Shown here piece by piece: positions 41,459-50,798 of a DNA stretch of 64,000 nucleotides. Positions within the stretch are counted from its first letter, which is position 1. Every line of letters begins with the position of its first letter. The DNA comes from Streptomyces albus subsp. albus (GTDB taxonomy: Bacteria; Actinomycetota; Actinomycetes; Streptomycetales; Streptomycetaceae): contig NZ_JOID01000006.1 in NCBI RefSeq assembly GCF_000719865.1, forward strand, positions 124,001 to 188,000. The letters run 5' to 3'. Below the pieces are notes generated by a model that did no database searches, had not been told where the DNA came from, and was given only the letters and a program-made list of their open reading frames with translations. Both the position numbers and the translations under genes were made by a program.

Positions 41459-42646
41459 GTGGAATCGGCAGCAGCGCGCCCCCGCCGGGCGCTCACCCCC
41501 GGCTCCGTCCTGCCGGAGGACGCCGGCCGGGCCGCCCTCGTCGCGCGCGTCCACGACCCGGAGTGTGACGGCCCGTGCGTCGCCGCGGTCCGCGGTGAGC
41601 ACGTCGTCGACCTGACCGCCCTCGCACCCACCGTCTCCGGCCTCATGGAGCGCGAGGACGCGGCGGCGGTCGTCCGCGAGGCCGGCGGCGGGCAGGTCTG
41701 GCCCCTGGACGAACTGCTGGAGGCACCGCCCGGCCGCCGTGACGTCCCGCGTCTGCTCGCCCCCGTCGACCTGCAGGTGATCAAGGCCGCGGGGGTCACC
41801 TTCGCCCGGAGTCTGCTGGAACGCGTCATCGAGGAGCGCACGGGCGGCGATCCGGCGCAGGCCGAGCGGGTGCGGGCCCGCGTCGGGCAGGTGGTGGGCG
41901 GCGCGCTCGACGGCATCCGCCCCGGGTCGCCGGAGGCGGACCGGGCCAAGGAACTGCTCCTCGCCGAAGGGCTGTGGTCGCAGTACCTGGAGGTAGGGAT
42001 CGGGCCGGACCCGGAGGTGTTCACCAAGGCCCCGGTGCTGTCCGCGGTCGGCACCGGCGCCGACATCGGCGTGCTCTCCGCCTCGGTGTGGAACAACCCC
42101 GAGCCCGAGGCCGTGCTCGTCGTGGACTCGCGCGGCCGGGTACGCGGCGCGACGCTCGGCAACGACGTCAACCTCCGCGACATCGAGGGACGCAGCGCCC
42201 TGCTGCTGTCCCGCGCGAAGGACAACAACGCCTCCTGCGCGATCGGCCCGTTCATCCGCCTCTTCGACGAGGACTTCGGCCTCGACGCCGTACGCGGGCT
42301 CGACATCGACCTGCGGATCGACGGCCCGGACGGCTACGTCCTGCACGGCAGCAGCTCCCTGCGCGAGATCAGCCGCGACGTCCTGGACCTCGTGGCCGCC
42401 ACGCACGGTCCGCACCACCAGTACCCGGACGGCTTCGTGCTGTTCACCGGCACGCTCTTCGCCCCCACCGAGGACCGGAAGACGCCCGGCGCGGGCTTCA
42501 CCCACGAGTACGGCGACCTCGTGCGGATCTCCAGCCCGCGCCTCGGCGCCCTGGTCAACACCGTCGTCCCCAGCGAACAGGCCGCGCCGTGGACGTTCGG
42601 CGTCGGAGCGCTGATGCGCAACCTCGCCCGGCGCGGGCTGCTGTGA
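41459..42646 (+). CDS. XylX-like 2-keto-3-deoxy-pentonate dehydratase (FAH family)
   Basis: This 395-aa protein of the fumarylacetoacetate-hydrolase fold starts at GTG 41459 with AGGAGA upstream. Long blocks are nearly those I recall for Caulobacter XylX: LLAPVDLQVIKAAGVTFA, LERVIEERTGGDPAQ, EGLWSQYLEVGIGPDPEVFT, WNNPEPEAVLVVDS, GATLGNDVNLRDIEGRSALL, AKDNNASCAIGPFIRLFDE, HHQYPDGFVLFTGTLFAPT, PWTFGVGALMRNLARRGLL. XylX dehydrates 2-keto-3-deoxy-xylonate to 2-ketoglutarate semialdehyde in the Weimberg pathway. The metal ligands E-x-E (PEPE in WNNPEPE) and a distal D are kept. It follows the IlvD-family dehydratase by 86 bases and is probably co-transcribed. Confidence 0.88.
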   Translation: MESAAARPRRALTPGSVLPEDAGRAALVARVHDPECDGPCVAAVRGEHVVDLTALAPTVSGLMEREDAAAVVREAGGGQVWPLDELLEAPPGRRDVPRLLAPVDLQVIKAAGVTFARSLLERVIEERTGGDPAQAERVRARVGQVVGGALDGIRPGSPEADRAKELLLAEGLWSQYLEVGIGPDPEVFTKAPVLSAVGTGADIGVLSASVWNNPEPEAVLVVDSRGRVRGATLGNDVNLRDIEGRSALLLSRAKDNNASCAIGPFIRLFDEDFGLDAVRGLDIDLRIDGPDGYVLHGSSSLREISRDVLDLVAATHGPHHQYPDGFVLFTGTLFAPTEDRKTPGAGFTHEYGDLVRISSPRLGALVNTVVPSEQAAPWTFGVGALMRNLARRGLL

Positions 42647-42694
42647 GACGAGCGGCCCGGAGACCACCGGGGGCCCGGCCCCGCGGGCCCGTGG

Positions 42695-42724
42695 GCGGCG
42701 CCGCCGCTACTCCGGCGGCGCCGC
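42695..42724. terminator. 12-bp hairpin between convergent genes
   Basis: Arms 42695-42706 (gcggcgccgccg) and 42713-42724 pair perfectly around ctactc, midway between the XylX-like gene and the convergent GH3 gene. It is well placed to terminate both. Confidence 0.8.
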
Positions 42725-42735
42725 ACACTTCCGGT

Positions 42736-45135
42736 TCATGCCCGGGCGGCCGGCTCCTGCCCGATCGCGGCGTGCAGGCGCCGGGTGTGGTCCACCTGGC
42801 GCTCGGCTCCCGTCAGCGTGACCCCGGCCGTCAGCCGCGGCTCCGCGCTGGAGGCGGCCAGGCGCAGTTCCAGCTCGCCCGGTTCGACGACGCGCCGGCC
42901 GTCGCGCCCGGTGAAGGAGGCGACGTCGGCGGGGACCGTGGCCCACAGGCGCCGGGCCTCGCCCGGCTCCAGCGCGACCCGGGTGTAGCCGACGAGGCGC
43001 TGCACCGGCTGGACGACGGAGGCCACCGGGTCGTGCAGATAGAGCTGGACGACCTCGGTCCCGGACCGCTCGCCGGTGTTGCGGACGGTGAAGGAGAGGG
43101 TGAACTCGCCGTCCGTCGGGGCCTCCTGGGCGTCCACGGTCAGATCGGCCCAGTCGAACCGCGTGTAGGACAGGCCGTGACCGAAGGCGAACGCGGGGGT
43201 CGGGTCGAGGCTGGACACCTCGCTGGCGTGGGCGAGCCGCGCCCCGAGGTAGGTGGCCGGCTGGGAGCCCGGCCCGCGCGCCACGCTCACCGGGAGACGC
43301 CCCGAGGGATTGACCCGGCCGCTGAGCACCCCGGCGATCGCGTGCGTCCCCTCCTCGCCCGGGAAGAAGGACTGCACGATCGCGGCGGACTCCGTCACGG
43401 CGCGGCCGAGGGCGTACGGCCGTCCCGCGAGCAACACGGTGACCACGGGAGTCTCCAGGTCGAGCAGGGTGTCGAGCAGGTGCTGCTGCGCGCCGGGCAG
43501 CTCCAGCGTCTCGACGTCGCAGCCCTCGCCGCTGGTGCCCCGCCCGAAGAGACCGGCGCGGTCGCCGAGCACCACCAGAGCGAGGTCGGCCTCGCCTGCC
43601 ACCCGGGCGGCCTCCTCGATGCCGGACAGATCCCCGTCGTCGATCCCGGTGCCGCGGGCGACCGTGATCTCGGCGTCCGGGAACTCGGCGGCGAGCGTGT
43701 CGCGCAGCGTGGGCAGCTCGATGCCGAGCGGGGTCCCGGGGTGCCGGACGCCGATGTGCTGGGGGAAGGAGTAGCAGCCCAGCACGGCGGTGGGTTCGTC
43801 GGCGTTGGGGCCGAGCAGGGCGATGCGGCGCGGCCCGGCGAGCGGCAGGGTGCCGTCGTTGCTCAGCAGCACGACGGCTTCCTCGGCGAGTGTGCGGGCC
43901 AGCGCGCGGTTCTCCGGGCCGTCGAGGTCGATCCGGCCGCGCAGGGCGTCCGGATCGTCCGGGGTGCCCGGATCGTCCGGGCCGGCCCCGCCGAGCGCGG
44001 CCGGCAGGGGGTCCCAGTCCGGGTCGAGCAGGCCCAGCTCCGCCTTCTGGGTCAGGACCCGGCGCAGGGCGCGGTCGACCAGCGCCTCCGGTACCCGGCC
44101 GTCGGCCACGGCCTCGGCCAGGGGCGCGCCGTAGGTCTTGACGTTGGGCAGCTCGACGTCGATGCCCGCGCGCAGCGCCGAGCCGGCGGCGCCGGCCCAG
44201 TCGCCCGCGACGCCGTGCAGGGTCTTCAGGAAGGCGACGGCGAAGTAGTCGGCGACGACGGTGCCCTCGAAGCCCCAGGTGTCGCGGAGCAGCCCGGTGA
44301 GCAGATCCTCGTCGGCCGCGGAGGGTATCCCGTCGGTGTCGGTGTAGGCGTTCATCACCGACCGGGCGCCGCCCTCGCGGATCGCCATCTCGAAGGGCGG
44401 CAGCAGCACGTCGGCGCGCTCCCGCGGGCCCACGGAGGAGGGGGCGAGGTTGCGGCCGGCGCGGGAGGCCGAGTAGCCGGCGAAATGCTTGAGGGTGGCG
44501 ACGATTCCCGCGGACTGAAGGCCCCGCACATAGGCCGTCCCGATGGTGCCGACGAGGTACGGGTCCTCGCCGATGGTCTCCTCGACCCGGCCCCAGCGGG
44601 CGTCGCGCACCACGTCCAGGACGGGCGCGAGCCCCTGGTGGACGCCGACGGCGCGCATGTCGCGGCCGATGGCGGCGGCCATGCGCCGCACCGTGTCCGG
44701 GTCGAAGGTGGCGCCCCAGGACAGCGGGACGGGGTAGGCCGTCGCCCGCCAGGCGGCGAAGCCGGCCAGGCACTCGTCGTGCGCGAGAGCGGGGATGCCG
44801 AACCGGTTCGTGGCGGCGATGCGGGCCTGGGTGCGGGCCAGTGAGAGCGCGCCCAGGGCCGGGTCGACCGGGACGGTACCGAAGGGGCGGGTCAACTGGC
44901 CCAGCCCGGCGGGCAGGAGCGCGTCGAGATCGACGGGTTCCTCCATGTCGTGCTGATGGGGGGCCACCTCACCGCCCTGATCGGAGGCGCCCACCCACAC
45001 TCCGTACAGCTGGGCGGTCTTCTCCTCAAGGGTCATCGCGCCGATCAGGGCGTCGACCCGCGCGGTGACGGGGACGGCGGGGTCGTTCCAGAGGGGGGTG
45101 CCGGGGGCGGTATCCGAGGCCACGCTGGCGTTCAC
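42736..45135 (-). CDS. Glycoside hydrolase family 3 (beta-glucosidase/beta-xylosidase)
   Basis: This 799-aa GH3 enzyme starts at GTG 45133-45135 after AGGAGGAAA and has no signal peptide, so it acts on imported oligosaccharides. The N-terminal (alpha/beta)8 part has KHFAGYSASRAGRNLAPSSV and the nucleophile Asp296 in GTVVADYFAV. The C-terminal sandwich has ALLGPNADEPTAVLGCYSFP and a fibronectin-III-like end (LSFTVRNTGERSGTEVVQLY). GH3 specificity (glucose, xylose, arabinose) cannot be read with certainty; the neighbouring Weimberg-type genes favour xylo- or arabino-oligosaccharides. It is the last gene of the importer operon, 107 bases after the permease. Confidence 0.9.
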   Translation of the reverse strand: MNASVASDTAPGTPLWNDPAVPVTARVDALIGAMTLEEKTAQLYGVWVGASDQGGEVAPHQHDMEEPVDLDALLPAGLGQLTRPFGTVPVDPALGALSLARTQARIAATNRFGIPALAHDECLAGFAAWRATAYPVPLSWGATFDPDTVRRMAAAIGRDMRAVGVHQGLAPVLDVVRDARWGRVEETIGEDPYLVGTIGTAYVRGLQSAGIVATLKHFAGYSASRAGRNLAPSSVGPRERADVLLPPFEMAIREGGARSVMNAYTDTDGIPSAADEDLLTGLLRDTWGFEGTVVADYFAVAFLKTLHGVAGDWAGAAGSALRAGIDVELPNVKTYGAPLAEAVADGRVPEALVDRALRRVLTQKAELGLLDPDWDPLPAALGGAGPDDPGTPDDPDALRGRIDLDGPENRALARTLAEEAVVLLSNDGTLPLAGPRRIALLGPNADEPTAVLGCYSFPQHIGVRHPGTPLGIELPTLRDTLAAEFPDAEITVARGTGIDDGDLSGIEEAARVAGEADLALVVLGDRAGLFGRGTSGEGCDVETLELPGAQQHLLDTLLDLETPVVTVLLAGRPYALGRAVTESAAIVQSFFPGEEGTHAIAGVLSGRVNPSGRLPVSVARGPGSQPATYLGARLAHASEVSSLDPTPAFAFGHGLSYTRFDWADLTVDAQEAPTDGEFTLSFTVRNTGERSGTEVVQLYLHDPVASVVQPVQRLVGYTRVALEPGEARRLWATVPADVASFTGRDGRRVVEPGELELRLAASSAEPRLTAGVTLTGAERQVDHTRRLHAAIGQEPAARA

Positions 45136-45242
45136 TTTCCTCCTACGCCCCTCGGGCCCCGGTGCGGGGAGCGACGGGCGAACGGTTCGACGAGCAGGTC
45201 GGGGCGGGGTGCGGCGTCTCCAGGCGGCGGCGTCGCCGCCGG

Positions 45243-46139
45243 TCAGCGGCTGAATCCGGCGGTCAGGCCGCTGAGCAGCTGGCGGCGGCCGAACGCGTAC
45301 AGGACCAGGACGGGCAGGGTGGTGAGGACGACGGCGGCGAGCACGGCGGGGACGTTGACCCCGTACTGGCCCTGGAAGGTCCACAGCGCCAGCGGCAGGG
45401 TCCGCAGGTCCGGGCTCTGCGTGAGGACCAGCGGCAGCAGGAATCCGTTCCAGATGGTCAGCGCGTTGAAGATGGTCACGGTGAGGATGGCCGGCCGGGT
45501 CAGCGGTGCCGCCAGCCGCCACAGCGTCGCCCACTCGGTGGCGCCGTCGACCCGCATCGAGTCGAAGAGCTCCTTGGGCACGTCGCGGATGAAATTGGCG
45601 AGCACCAGCACGGACAGCGGAATGGCGAAGGCGATCGACGGGAGGATCAGCGCCGGCAGGCTGTCGTACAGGTTCAGCCTGATGATGATCAGGTAGACCG
45701 GGATCACCGTCGCCTGCAGCGGGATGGCCAGGCCCATGAGGAACAGCCCGTTCATCGCCCGCAGGAACCGCATGCGCCGGCCACGCACGATCGCGTAGGC
45801 GGCCATGAAGGAGAACGCGACCGCCGGTACCACGGCGCCGGCGGTGACCACGACGCTGTTCACGAAGTACCGGAGGAAGTCGGACTCGATGACCAGCCGG
45901 TAGTTGTCCAGGGTGGGGCTGCCCGTGGGCACCAGCGGGTTGCTCGCGTAGTAGTTGCTCCGGGCCTTGAGGCTGGTGATGAGGGTCCAGTACAGGGGTA
46001 CGGCGACGACGGCGAGCCAGAGCCATCCGGCCAGCCCGCCGGCCCAGTTGCGCCGGCGGGCGGGCTGCGGGGAACGGTGCCGCCGCTCGCGGTGCGCGGC
46101 CTTCCGCGGTCGTCGCGGCTTGGTCAGCATGGTGCTCAC
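45243..46139 (-). CDS. Sugar ABC transporter permease (MalG/AraQ type)
   Basis: This 298-aa inner-membrane permease has six predicted helices after a basic N-terminal tail (KPRRPRKAAHRERRHRSPQ). The CUT1-family EAA loop, which contacts the ATPase, is SMRVDGATEWATLWRLAAPLT. The GTG start at 46137-46139 sits one base after the stop of the upstream permease. The ATPase (MsiK-type) is not in the locus; in Streptomyces a single MsiK serves many CUT1 importers. Confidence 0.93.
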   Translation of the reverse strand: MSTMLTKPRRPRKAAHRERRHRSPQPARRRNWAGGLAGWLWLAVVAVPLYWTLITSLKARSNYYASNPLVPTGSPTLDNYRLVIESDFLRYFVNSVVVTAGAVVPAVAFSFMAAYAIVRGRRMRFLRAMNGLFLMGLAIPLQATVIPVYLIIIRLNLYDSLPALILPSIAFAIPLSVLVLANFIRDVPKELFDSMRVDGATEWATLWRLAAPLTRPAILTVTIFNALTIWNGFLLPLVLTQSPDLRTLPLALWTFQGQYGVNVPAVLAAVVLTTLPVLVLYAFGRRQLLSGLTAGFSR

Positions 46140-46140
46140 G

Positions 46141-47043
46141 TCAGGCTCCCTCGAGTTGGCTCGCGCCGGCGTCCCGGCCCCCGAGCCGGCGCAGCAGCAG
46201 GGCGAGGGCCAGGCCCACCAGGACCAGGACGACCGCGATGGCGCTGGCCGGTCCCATCAGGCCGGCCTGGAAGCCCCGCTTGTACATGTCCAGGGCGAGG
46301 ACCCGGGTGGCGTCGCCGGGGCCGCCCGCGGTCAGGACGTAGATGAGGTCGAAGAAGGTCAGCGACCCGACCACCATCAGCGTGGACGAGGTGATGATGG
46401 TGTACTTCAGCTGGGGCAGCGTGATGCCGAAGAACTGCCGGATCCGTCCGGCCCCGTCCAGCTGCGCCGCCTCGTACAGGGACTTCGGGATCTGCTGGAC
46501 ACCACCCTGGTAGATCAAGGTGTGGAACGGGATGAACTGCCAGGAGACGACGAAGACGACGACCCCGAAGGCGAGCCCGGGGCGCCCCAGCCAGTCCTGG
46601 CTGAGCAGCGGGATCCCCAGCCCGGCGCCGAGCCCGAAGTTGGGGTCCAGCAGGGCCTTGTACGCGATCGCGATGGCCGCGGAGCTGAGCATCAGGGGGA
46701 CGAAGTACACCACGCCCAGCACCGCACGGTAGCGCTGCCGGCCCGCCAGGAAGGCGCCGAGCAGGATGCTCAGCGGCGTCTGGACGGCCCAGGACAGGGC
46801 CATCACCGCGAACGTCACCCAGAGGGCGTGCGGGAGTCCGGGGTCGGTGAGCACCGCGCGCCAACTGGTCAGCCCCGACGGGCGGATGGTGCCGATCCCG
46901 TCCCACGTGGTGAAGCTCAGCGCGAAGACACCGACGAGCGGAATCACGGCGAAGCCGACGAAGACCACCAGCGCCGGCGTCGCCAGCCACGGCAGGATGC
47001 TGCGCGGTTCGCGACGTGGCGGGTGGCCGGTGAGCGCGCTCAT
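46141..47043 (-). CDS. Sugar ABC transporter permease (MalF/UgpA type)
   Basis: This 300-aa integral membrane protein has the first helix at ILPWLATPALVVFVGFAVI and the EAA loop YEAAQLDGAGRIRQFFGITL followed by P-Q-L. It pairs with the MalG-type permease to form the channel of a CUT1 importer. The ATG (47041-47043) overlaps the stop of the binding-protein gene by four bases (ATGA), so it is translationally coupled. Confidence 0.93.
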   Translation of the reverse strand: MSALTGHPPRREPRSILPWLATPALVVFVGFAVIPLVGVFALSFTTWDGIGTIRPSGLTSWRAVLTDPGLPHALWVTFAVMALSWAVQTPLSILLGAFLAGRQRYRAVLGVVYFVPLMLSSAAIAIAYKALLDPNFGLGAGLGIPLLSQDWLGRPGLAFGVVVFVVSWQFIPFHTLIYQGGVQQIPKSLYEAAQLDGAGRIRQFFGITLPQLKYTIITSSTLMVVGSLTFFDLIYVLTAGGPGDATRVLALDMYKRGFQAGLMGPASAIAVVLVLVGLALALLLRRLGGRDAGASQLEGA

Positions 47044-48353
47044 TTCCCGATGACCGCGTTGAGGTTGCGGGCGAACTGCTCGGGGGAGATGGACAGCTGG
47101 AACAACTTGACGATGTTGTCCAGCAGGGTCTCGGCGGCCGCCGGGCTGAGCGCCTGGTCCCAGGACTGGACGAACACCTCGGCCTTGCTGGCGATGTCGT
47201 AGGTGAACCGCAGGAAGTCGGCGCTCTCGGAGGCGGCCAGCAGCTTCTCCGTGCCCAGCCGGATCGGGACCGACCCGTTGTCGATCCACTGCTTCACCTC
47301 GGCCTCCTGGAGGACGCCGGTGGCGAAGAAGTCCTTGGCGATCTTCTTCTGCTCCGCGCTCGCCTTCGAGGAGATGGACAGGTACTGGGCGGGGTTGCCG
47401 ACCGTGTTACTCGGATCGCCCTTGCCGCCCTCGACGGGCGGGAAGGTCATGTGGCCCAGCCCGCCGCCGGAGACGAAGTCCCCGCCGTCGGTCCGCTGGA
47501 TGCCGTACGACCAGGCGCCGTGCAGCATCATCGCGGCCTTGCCGGTGTACAGCAGTGCCTGGTCGGCGTTGGAGTCCGCGGTGATCGAGGAGAAGCCCTT
47601 GATGAACCCACCGGCCTCGACCAGCTCCTGCGCCTTGGTCAGCGCCTTGATGGCGTCGGGGTGGGACCAGGCGTCCTTCTCGCCCTCGATGACGGCCTGG
47701 AAGACCTCGGAGCCGCCGATGCGGTCGAACAGGAACTCCAGCCACATCATGTTTGTCCACCGGGACTGACCACCGAGGGAGAACGGTGCTATGCCCTTCG
47801 CGTTGAACTTGGGCACCAGCGCCATGATGTCGTCCCAGGACTCCGGCGGTTCCACGCCGACCTGGTCGAAGACCTTCTTGTTGTAGTAGAGGATGATCGG
47901 CTGCACGGCCTCGCACGGCATCGCGTAGATCTTGCCGTCGACCGTCGCCGCGCCGAACGAGGACGGGAACAGTCCCTCCTTGACGTCGGAGTGCTCCTCG
48001 AAGAACGAGGTGAGGTCCTCGACCTGGCCCGCCTCCGCGTAGGTGCGCAGGGTCCCGCCGCCCCAGCCCCAGATGATGGTGGGCGCCTGCCCGGAACCGA
48101 TGGCGGTCTTGATCTTCGTCTTGTACGCGTCGTTCTGGAAGGTGGTGTCCTTGATCTGCCCGTCGGGGTGGGCCTTGTTGAACGCGTCCACCGCGCCGGC
48201 TCTGGCCGTTTCCTGCGGCTTGCCGTTCAGGTACCAGTACGTGGCCCCGCCACCGCTCCGGCCGGGCCCGGACGAGCCGCCGCAGGCCGTCAGCGCCGCG
48301 GAGACCGGCACGCCGGCGGCCAGGGCGAGGAGGGTACGTCGGGAGAGCGCCAT
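47040..48353 (-). CDS. Sugar ABC transporter substrate-binding lipoprotein
   Basis: This 437-aa lipoprotein has a twin-Arg-like SRRTLLALAAGVPVSAALTAC leader, with the lipobox LTAC giving Cys24 as the first mature residue. The body is a type-I extracellular solute-binding domain: FNKAHPDGQIKDTTFQNDAY, TIIWGWGGGTLRTYAEAGQV, IILYYNKKVFDQVGVEPPES and the aromatic GKAAMMLHGAWSYG ligand region. It captures an oligosaccharide outside the cell. The start is ATG 48351-48353 after GGAGAAAAGAC; a frame extends 30 codons upstream but lacks a leader. It is the first gene of the import operon, preceded by LacI-type palindromes. Confidence 0.92.
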   Translation of the reverse strand: MALSRRTLLALAAGVPVSAALTACGGSSGPGRSGGGATYWYLNGKPQETARAGAVDAFNKAHPDGQIKDTTFQNDAYKTKIKTAIGSGQAPTIIWGWGGGTLRTYAEAGQVEDLTSFFEEHSDVKEGLFPSSFGAATVDGKIYAMPCEAVQPIILYYNKKVFDQVGVEPPESWDDIMALVPKFNAKGIAPFSLGGQSRWTNMMWLEFLFDRIGGSEVFQAVIEGEKDAWSHPDAIKALTKAQELVEAGGFIKGFSSITADSNADQALLYTGKAAMMLHGAWSYGIQRTDGGDFVSGGGLGHMTFPPVEGGKGDPSNTVGNPAQYLSISSKASAEQKKIAKDFFATGVLQEAEVKQWIDNGSVPIRLGTEKLLAASESADFLRFTYDIASKAEVFVQSWDQALSPAAAETLLDNIVKLFQLSISPEQFARNLNAVIGK

Positions 48354-48405
48354 GTCTTTTCTCCGTACTCGAGAGCCGCCGGCTTCTCGTGAGTCATGGT
48401 GAAAG

Positions 48406-48416
48406 GTTTTCGAAAC
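48406..48416. promoter_or_regulatory. LacI-type operator candidate near the importer operon start
   Basis: gttttcgaaac contains the palindrome TTTCGAAA, 53 bases upstream of the binding-protein ATG. LacI-family proteins favour palindromes with a central CG and flanking A/T runs. It is close to the likely promoter of the import operon. Confidence 0.5.
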
Positions 48417-48554
48417 ATCCTTCTCTGAGCTCTGTCCGTGCAAATTAGGTTTCGGGTCGAGCGACTGTCAAGGCACGTGTGGGCACACGTTGTTGGGCGG
48501 CAGGTCGCTGCGTAACATCAGGTTGAGGAGGATCTCGGGGGTCTTGGTGCGGTC

Positions 48555-48567
48555 CGAAACTGTTTCG
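48555..48567. promoter_or_regulatory. Perfect palindrome, LacI operator candidate
   Basis: CGAAACTGTTTCG is a perfect 6-1-6 palindrome in the gap between the importer operon and lacI. With the site at 48406, it could let the regulator loop DNA or control both directions. Confidence 0.6.
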
Positions 48568-48929
48568 AAAGGAACCGCGTCGGGGAGTGTCGTGGCCGGC
48601 CGGTCCACCGGCCTCGGTGCAGGTCCGCCGCCGTTCGGGCTGCCGGGCCGGACCGCCCGGCAGCCGGCCCGGCGCGCCCGGGTGCCGCCCCTGGAGCCGG
48701 GCGCGGGCGCACGTGGCCGGGACGGCGTGCCGCACGGTGATCGGGTCGCTTTCCGCCCGCGATCGCCCGCAGCTCACGCGGATCGGGGGAGGCGTTGAGG
48801 CGAAGGGCCGGCCGGCGCCTCCCCGGACGAGCGCGGCGCCGGATTGCCGTACGGTTGACCGGCTCCACCTGCGCCGCCGTCCCGACCGGCGGCTCACCAC
48901 ACCGGTGGACGTACAGCTGAGAGGAACCG

Positions 48930-49943
48930 ATGCGAGCGAACGGCAGGCGCACCACGCTGGCGGACATCGCCCAGGCGGCCGGGGTCTCCGTCGCGACTGT
49001 GTCCAAGGTGGTCAACGGCCGCGGTGACGTGGCGCCGCACACCCGCGCCCGGGTGCAGGAACTGCTCCACCAGCACGACTACCTCGCGCCCGTGTTCCGT
49101 CACACCGAGGCCGTCGAGAGCCCGACCATCGAGGTGCAGTTCCAGGGGGGCCTCAAGTCGTACGTGGCCGAGACCCTGGAGGGCATCGTCGACGCCGCGG
49201 CCGAACTGGGGGCCTCGGTGGTGGTCAGCAAGGCGTCCAGCGCCCCGCACTGGGCCCGGGACCTGGTCTCCGCCGGGCGCCGCGCCGTTATCGCGGTCAC
49301 CAGCGTGTACACCGCGGCGCATCTGAACGAACTGGCCCGGTCCGGGCTGCCGCTGGTCGTGCTCGACCCGCTGCACCTGCCGGACAGCCGGGTCCACAGC
49401 GTCGGGGCGACCAACTTCGCGGGCGGCCTGGCCGCGACCCGGTACCTGCTCTCCCTCGGCCACCGCCGCATCGCCTATCTCGGCGGACCCGCCATGGCCG
49501 TGTGCAACCAGGCACGCATGCACGGCTACCGCGCCGCGCTGGAGGCGGAAGGCGCACAGGTGCCCGAGGCCTACGTCCGGCCCGGAGAATTCACCTACGA
49601 GACCGGGTTGCTCGGCGCCACGGAGCTCCTGGGCCTGGACGAGCGGCCGACGGCGATCTTCGCGGGCAACGACGAGATCGCCCTGGGCGTGATCGAGACC
49701 GCCCGCGCCCGGGGCCTGCGCATCCCCGAGGACCTGAGCGTGGTCGGCTTCGACGACACCAGCCTCGCCCGGATGGCCTCACCACCGCTGACCACCGTGC
49801 GCCAGCCGCTGCGGGAAATGGGCGGTGCCGCCCTGCGCACGGCCCTCCGGCTGGCAGGCGGTGAGAAGGCCGAGTCCCACCACGTCGAACTCGCCACCGA
49901 ACTCGTGGTACGCGCCTCCACGGCGCCGCCCCGGGGGCGGTAG
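48930..49943 (+). CDS. LacI-family transcriptional regulator
   Basis: This 337-aa protein has the classic N-terminal headpiece (residues about 8-30, TLADIAQAAGVSVATVSKVV, then the hinge helix) and a periplasmic-binding-like effector domain (GASVVVSKASSAPHWARDLV; AIFAGNDEIALGVIETARAR; VVGFDDTSLARMASPPLTTV). ATG 48930 has GAGAGGAA upstream. It is divergent from the sugar importer/GH3 operon and presumably represses it until the sugar binds. Palindromes in the intergenic region are candidate operators. Confidence 0.93.
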   Translation: MRANGRRTTLADIAQAAGVSVATVSKVVNGRGDVAPHTRARVQELLHQHDYLAPVFRHTEAVESPTIEVQFQGGLKSYVAETLEGIVDAAAELGASVVVSKASSAPHWARDLVSAGRRAVIAVTSVYTAAHLNELARSGLPLVVLDPLHLPDSRVHSVGATNFAGGLAATRYLLSLGHRRIAYLGGPAMAVCNQARMHGYRAALEAEGAQVPEAYVRPGEFTYETGLLGATELLGLDERPTAIFAGNDEIALGVIETARARGLRIPEDLSVVGFDDTSLARMASPPLTTVRQPLREMGGAALRTALRLAGGEKAESHHVELATELVVRASTAPPRGR

Positions 49944-50798
49944 CGGGCCGGCTGCGGAACGCGCGGTGTGACCGGCCGTCCCTGATGTGTCGACGCGGCC
50001 CGGATACGTTGATGTCCCTCGGGCGCAGGCGCAGGCCAGCCCGCCCCATGCCGGGGGAACTGTCTCAAGCCTGCACACAGCACCGGGAGAAGTCGAGAGC
50101 GTTCGGTGCCACTGCCCGGCCCCTTGCCCGAAGAGGCCCGACCGGCTGTCGGCGGTCGGCAGTCGCGGCGGGACCGCCTCCGGTGTGCGGCGTGACGGGT
50201 GCAGTGCACTGTCGTTGGGGCTGTTGGTGGAACGGCCGATCGGGTTGCGGGGGCACCGCTGCAACAGAGGGCCGGATGAGGCGGCACCGAAGCTCCCGCA
50301 ACTGCCCTTGACGGCGTAGTCGGTCCTGCCGTGGCCGGGAGCACCGGCACCGCTCCCCATACGACAGGGACCACCGTGCTCCCCGCCGACGCCCCGTCCC
50401 GGGATCTGCGCAGGCCAGGAGGGGGACGGAGCGCTGGACTCGCGCTGGTGAACCGGGTCGGGGACGGGTGATGCCCCTTGGCGTTTGGCCGCAGGCGGGG
50501 CACTCCCACAAGGTCCGCGCCATACGCGGCCGTTCAGCGCTCTGCCCAGCACTCACCGTTAGGCCCTCCAGAGGTTCTTCAAGGGCGGAGCGGGGTGAAC
50601 TTTCTGGCTCCATGAGGCCGCGGCCGCTGATCGTGATGGCGCCGTCGGGGAGTTGGCCGGCCTCGTTCCGGTGAGTGAGCCACGTCATGTGTGTCACAAC
50701 GTCCCGCGCCACTCGCTCGGGACGGCGATCGCGGAACCCGTCGGTCCGTCCCGGCATCCTCAACCACGAGTTCACAAGGGCGAGTTGAACGGGTGGGT
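49944..50798. other. 855-base interval before the PKS gene
   Basis: No gene is supported with confidence. A minus-strand frame beginning near 50775 contains a short, protein-like stretch (THRNEAGQLPDGAITISGRG; LWECPACGQTPRG, with C-P-x-C) that could be a small zinc-ribbon-like protein, but it continues into low-complexity sequence. The interval must contain the PKS promoter. I see no regulator gene in it. Confidence 0.4.
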
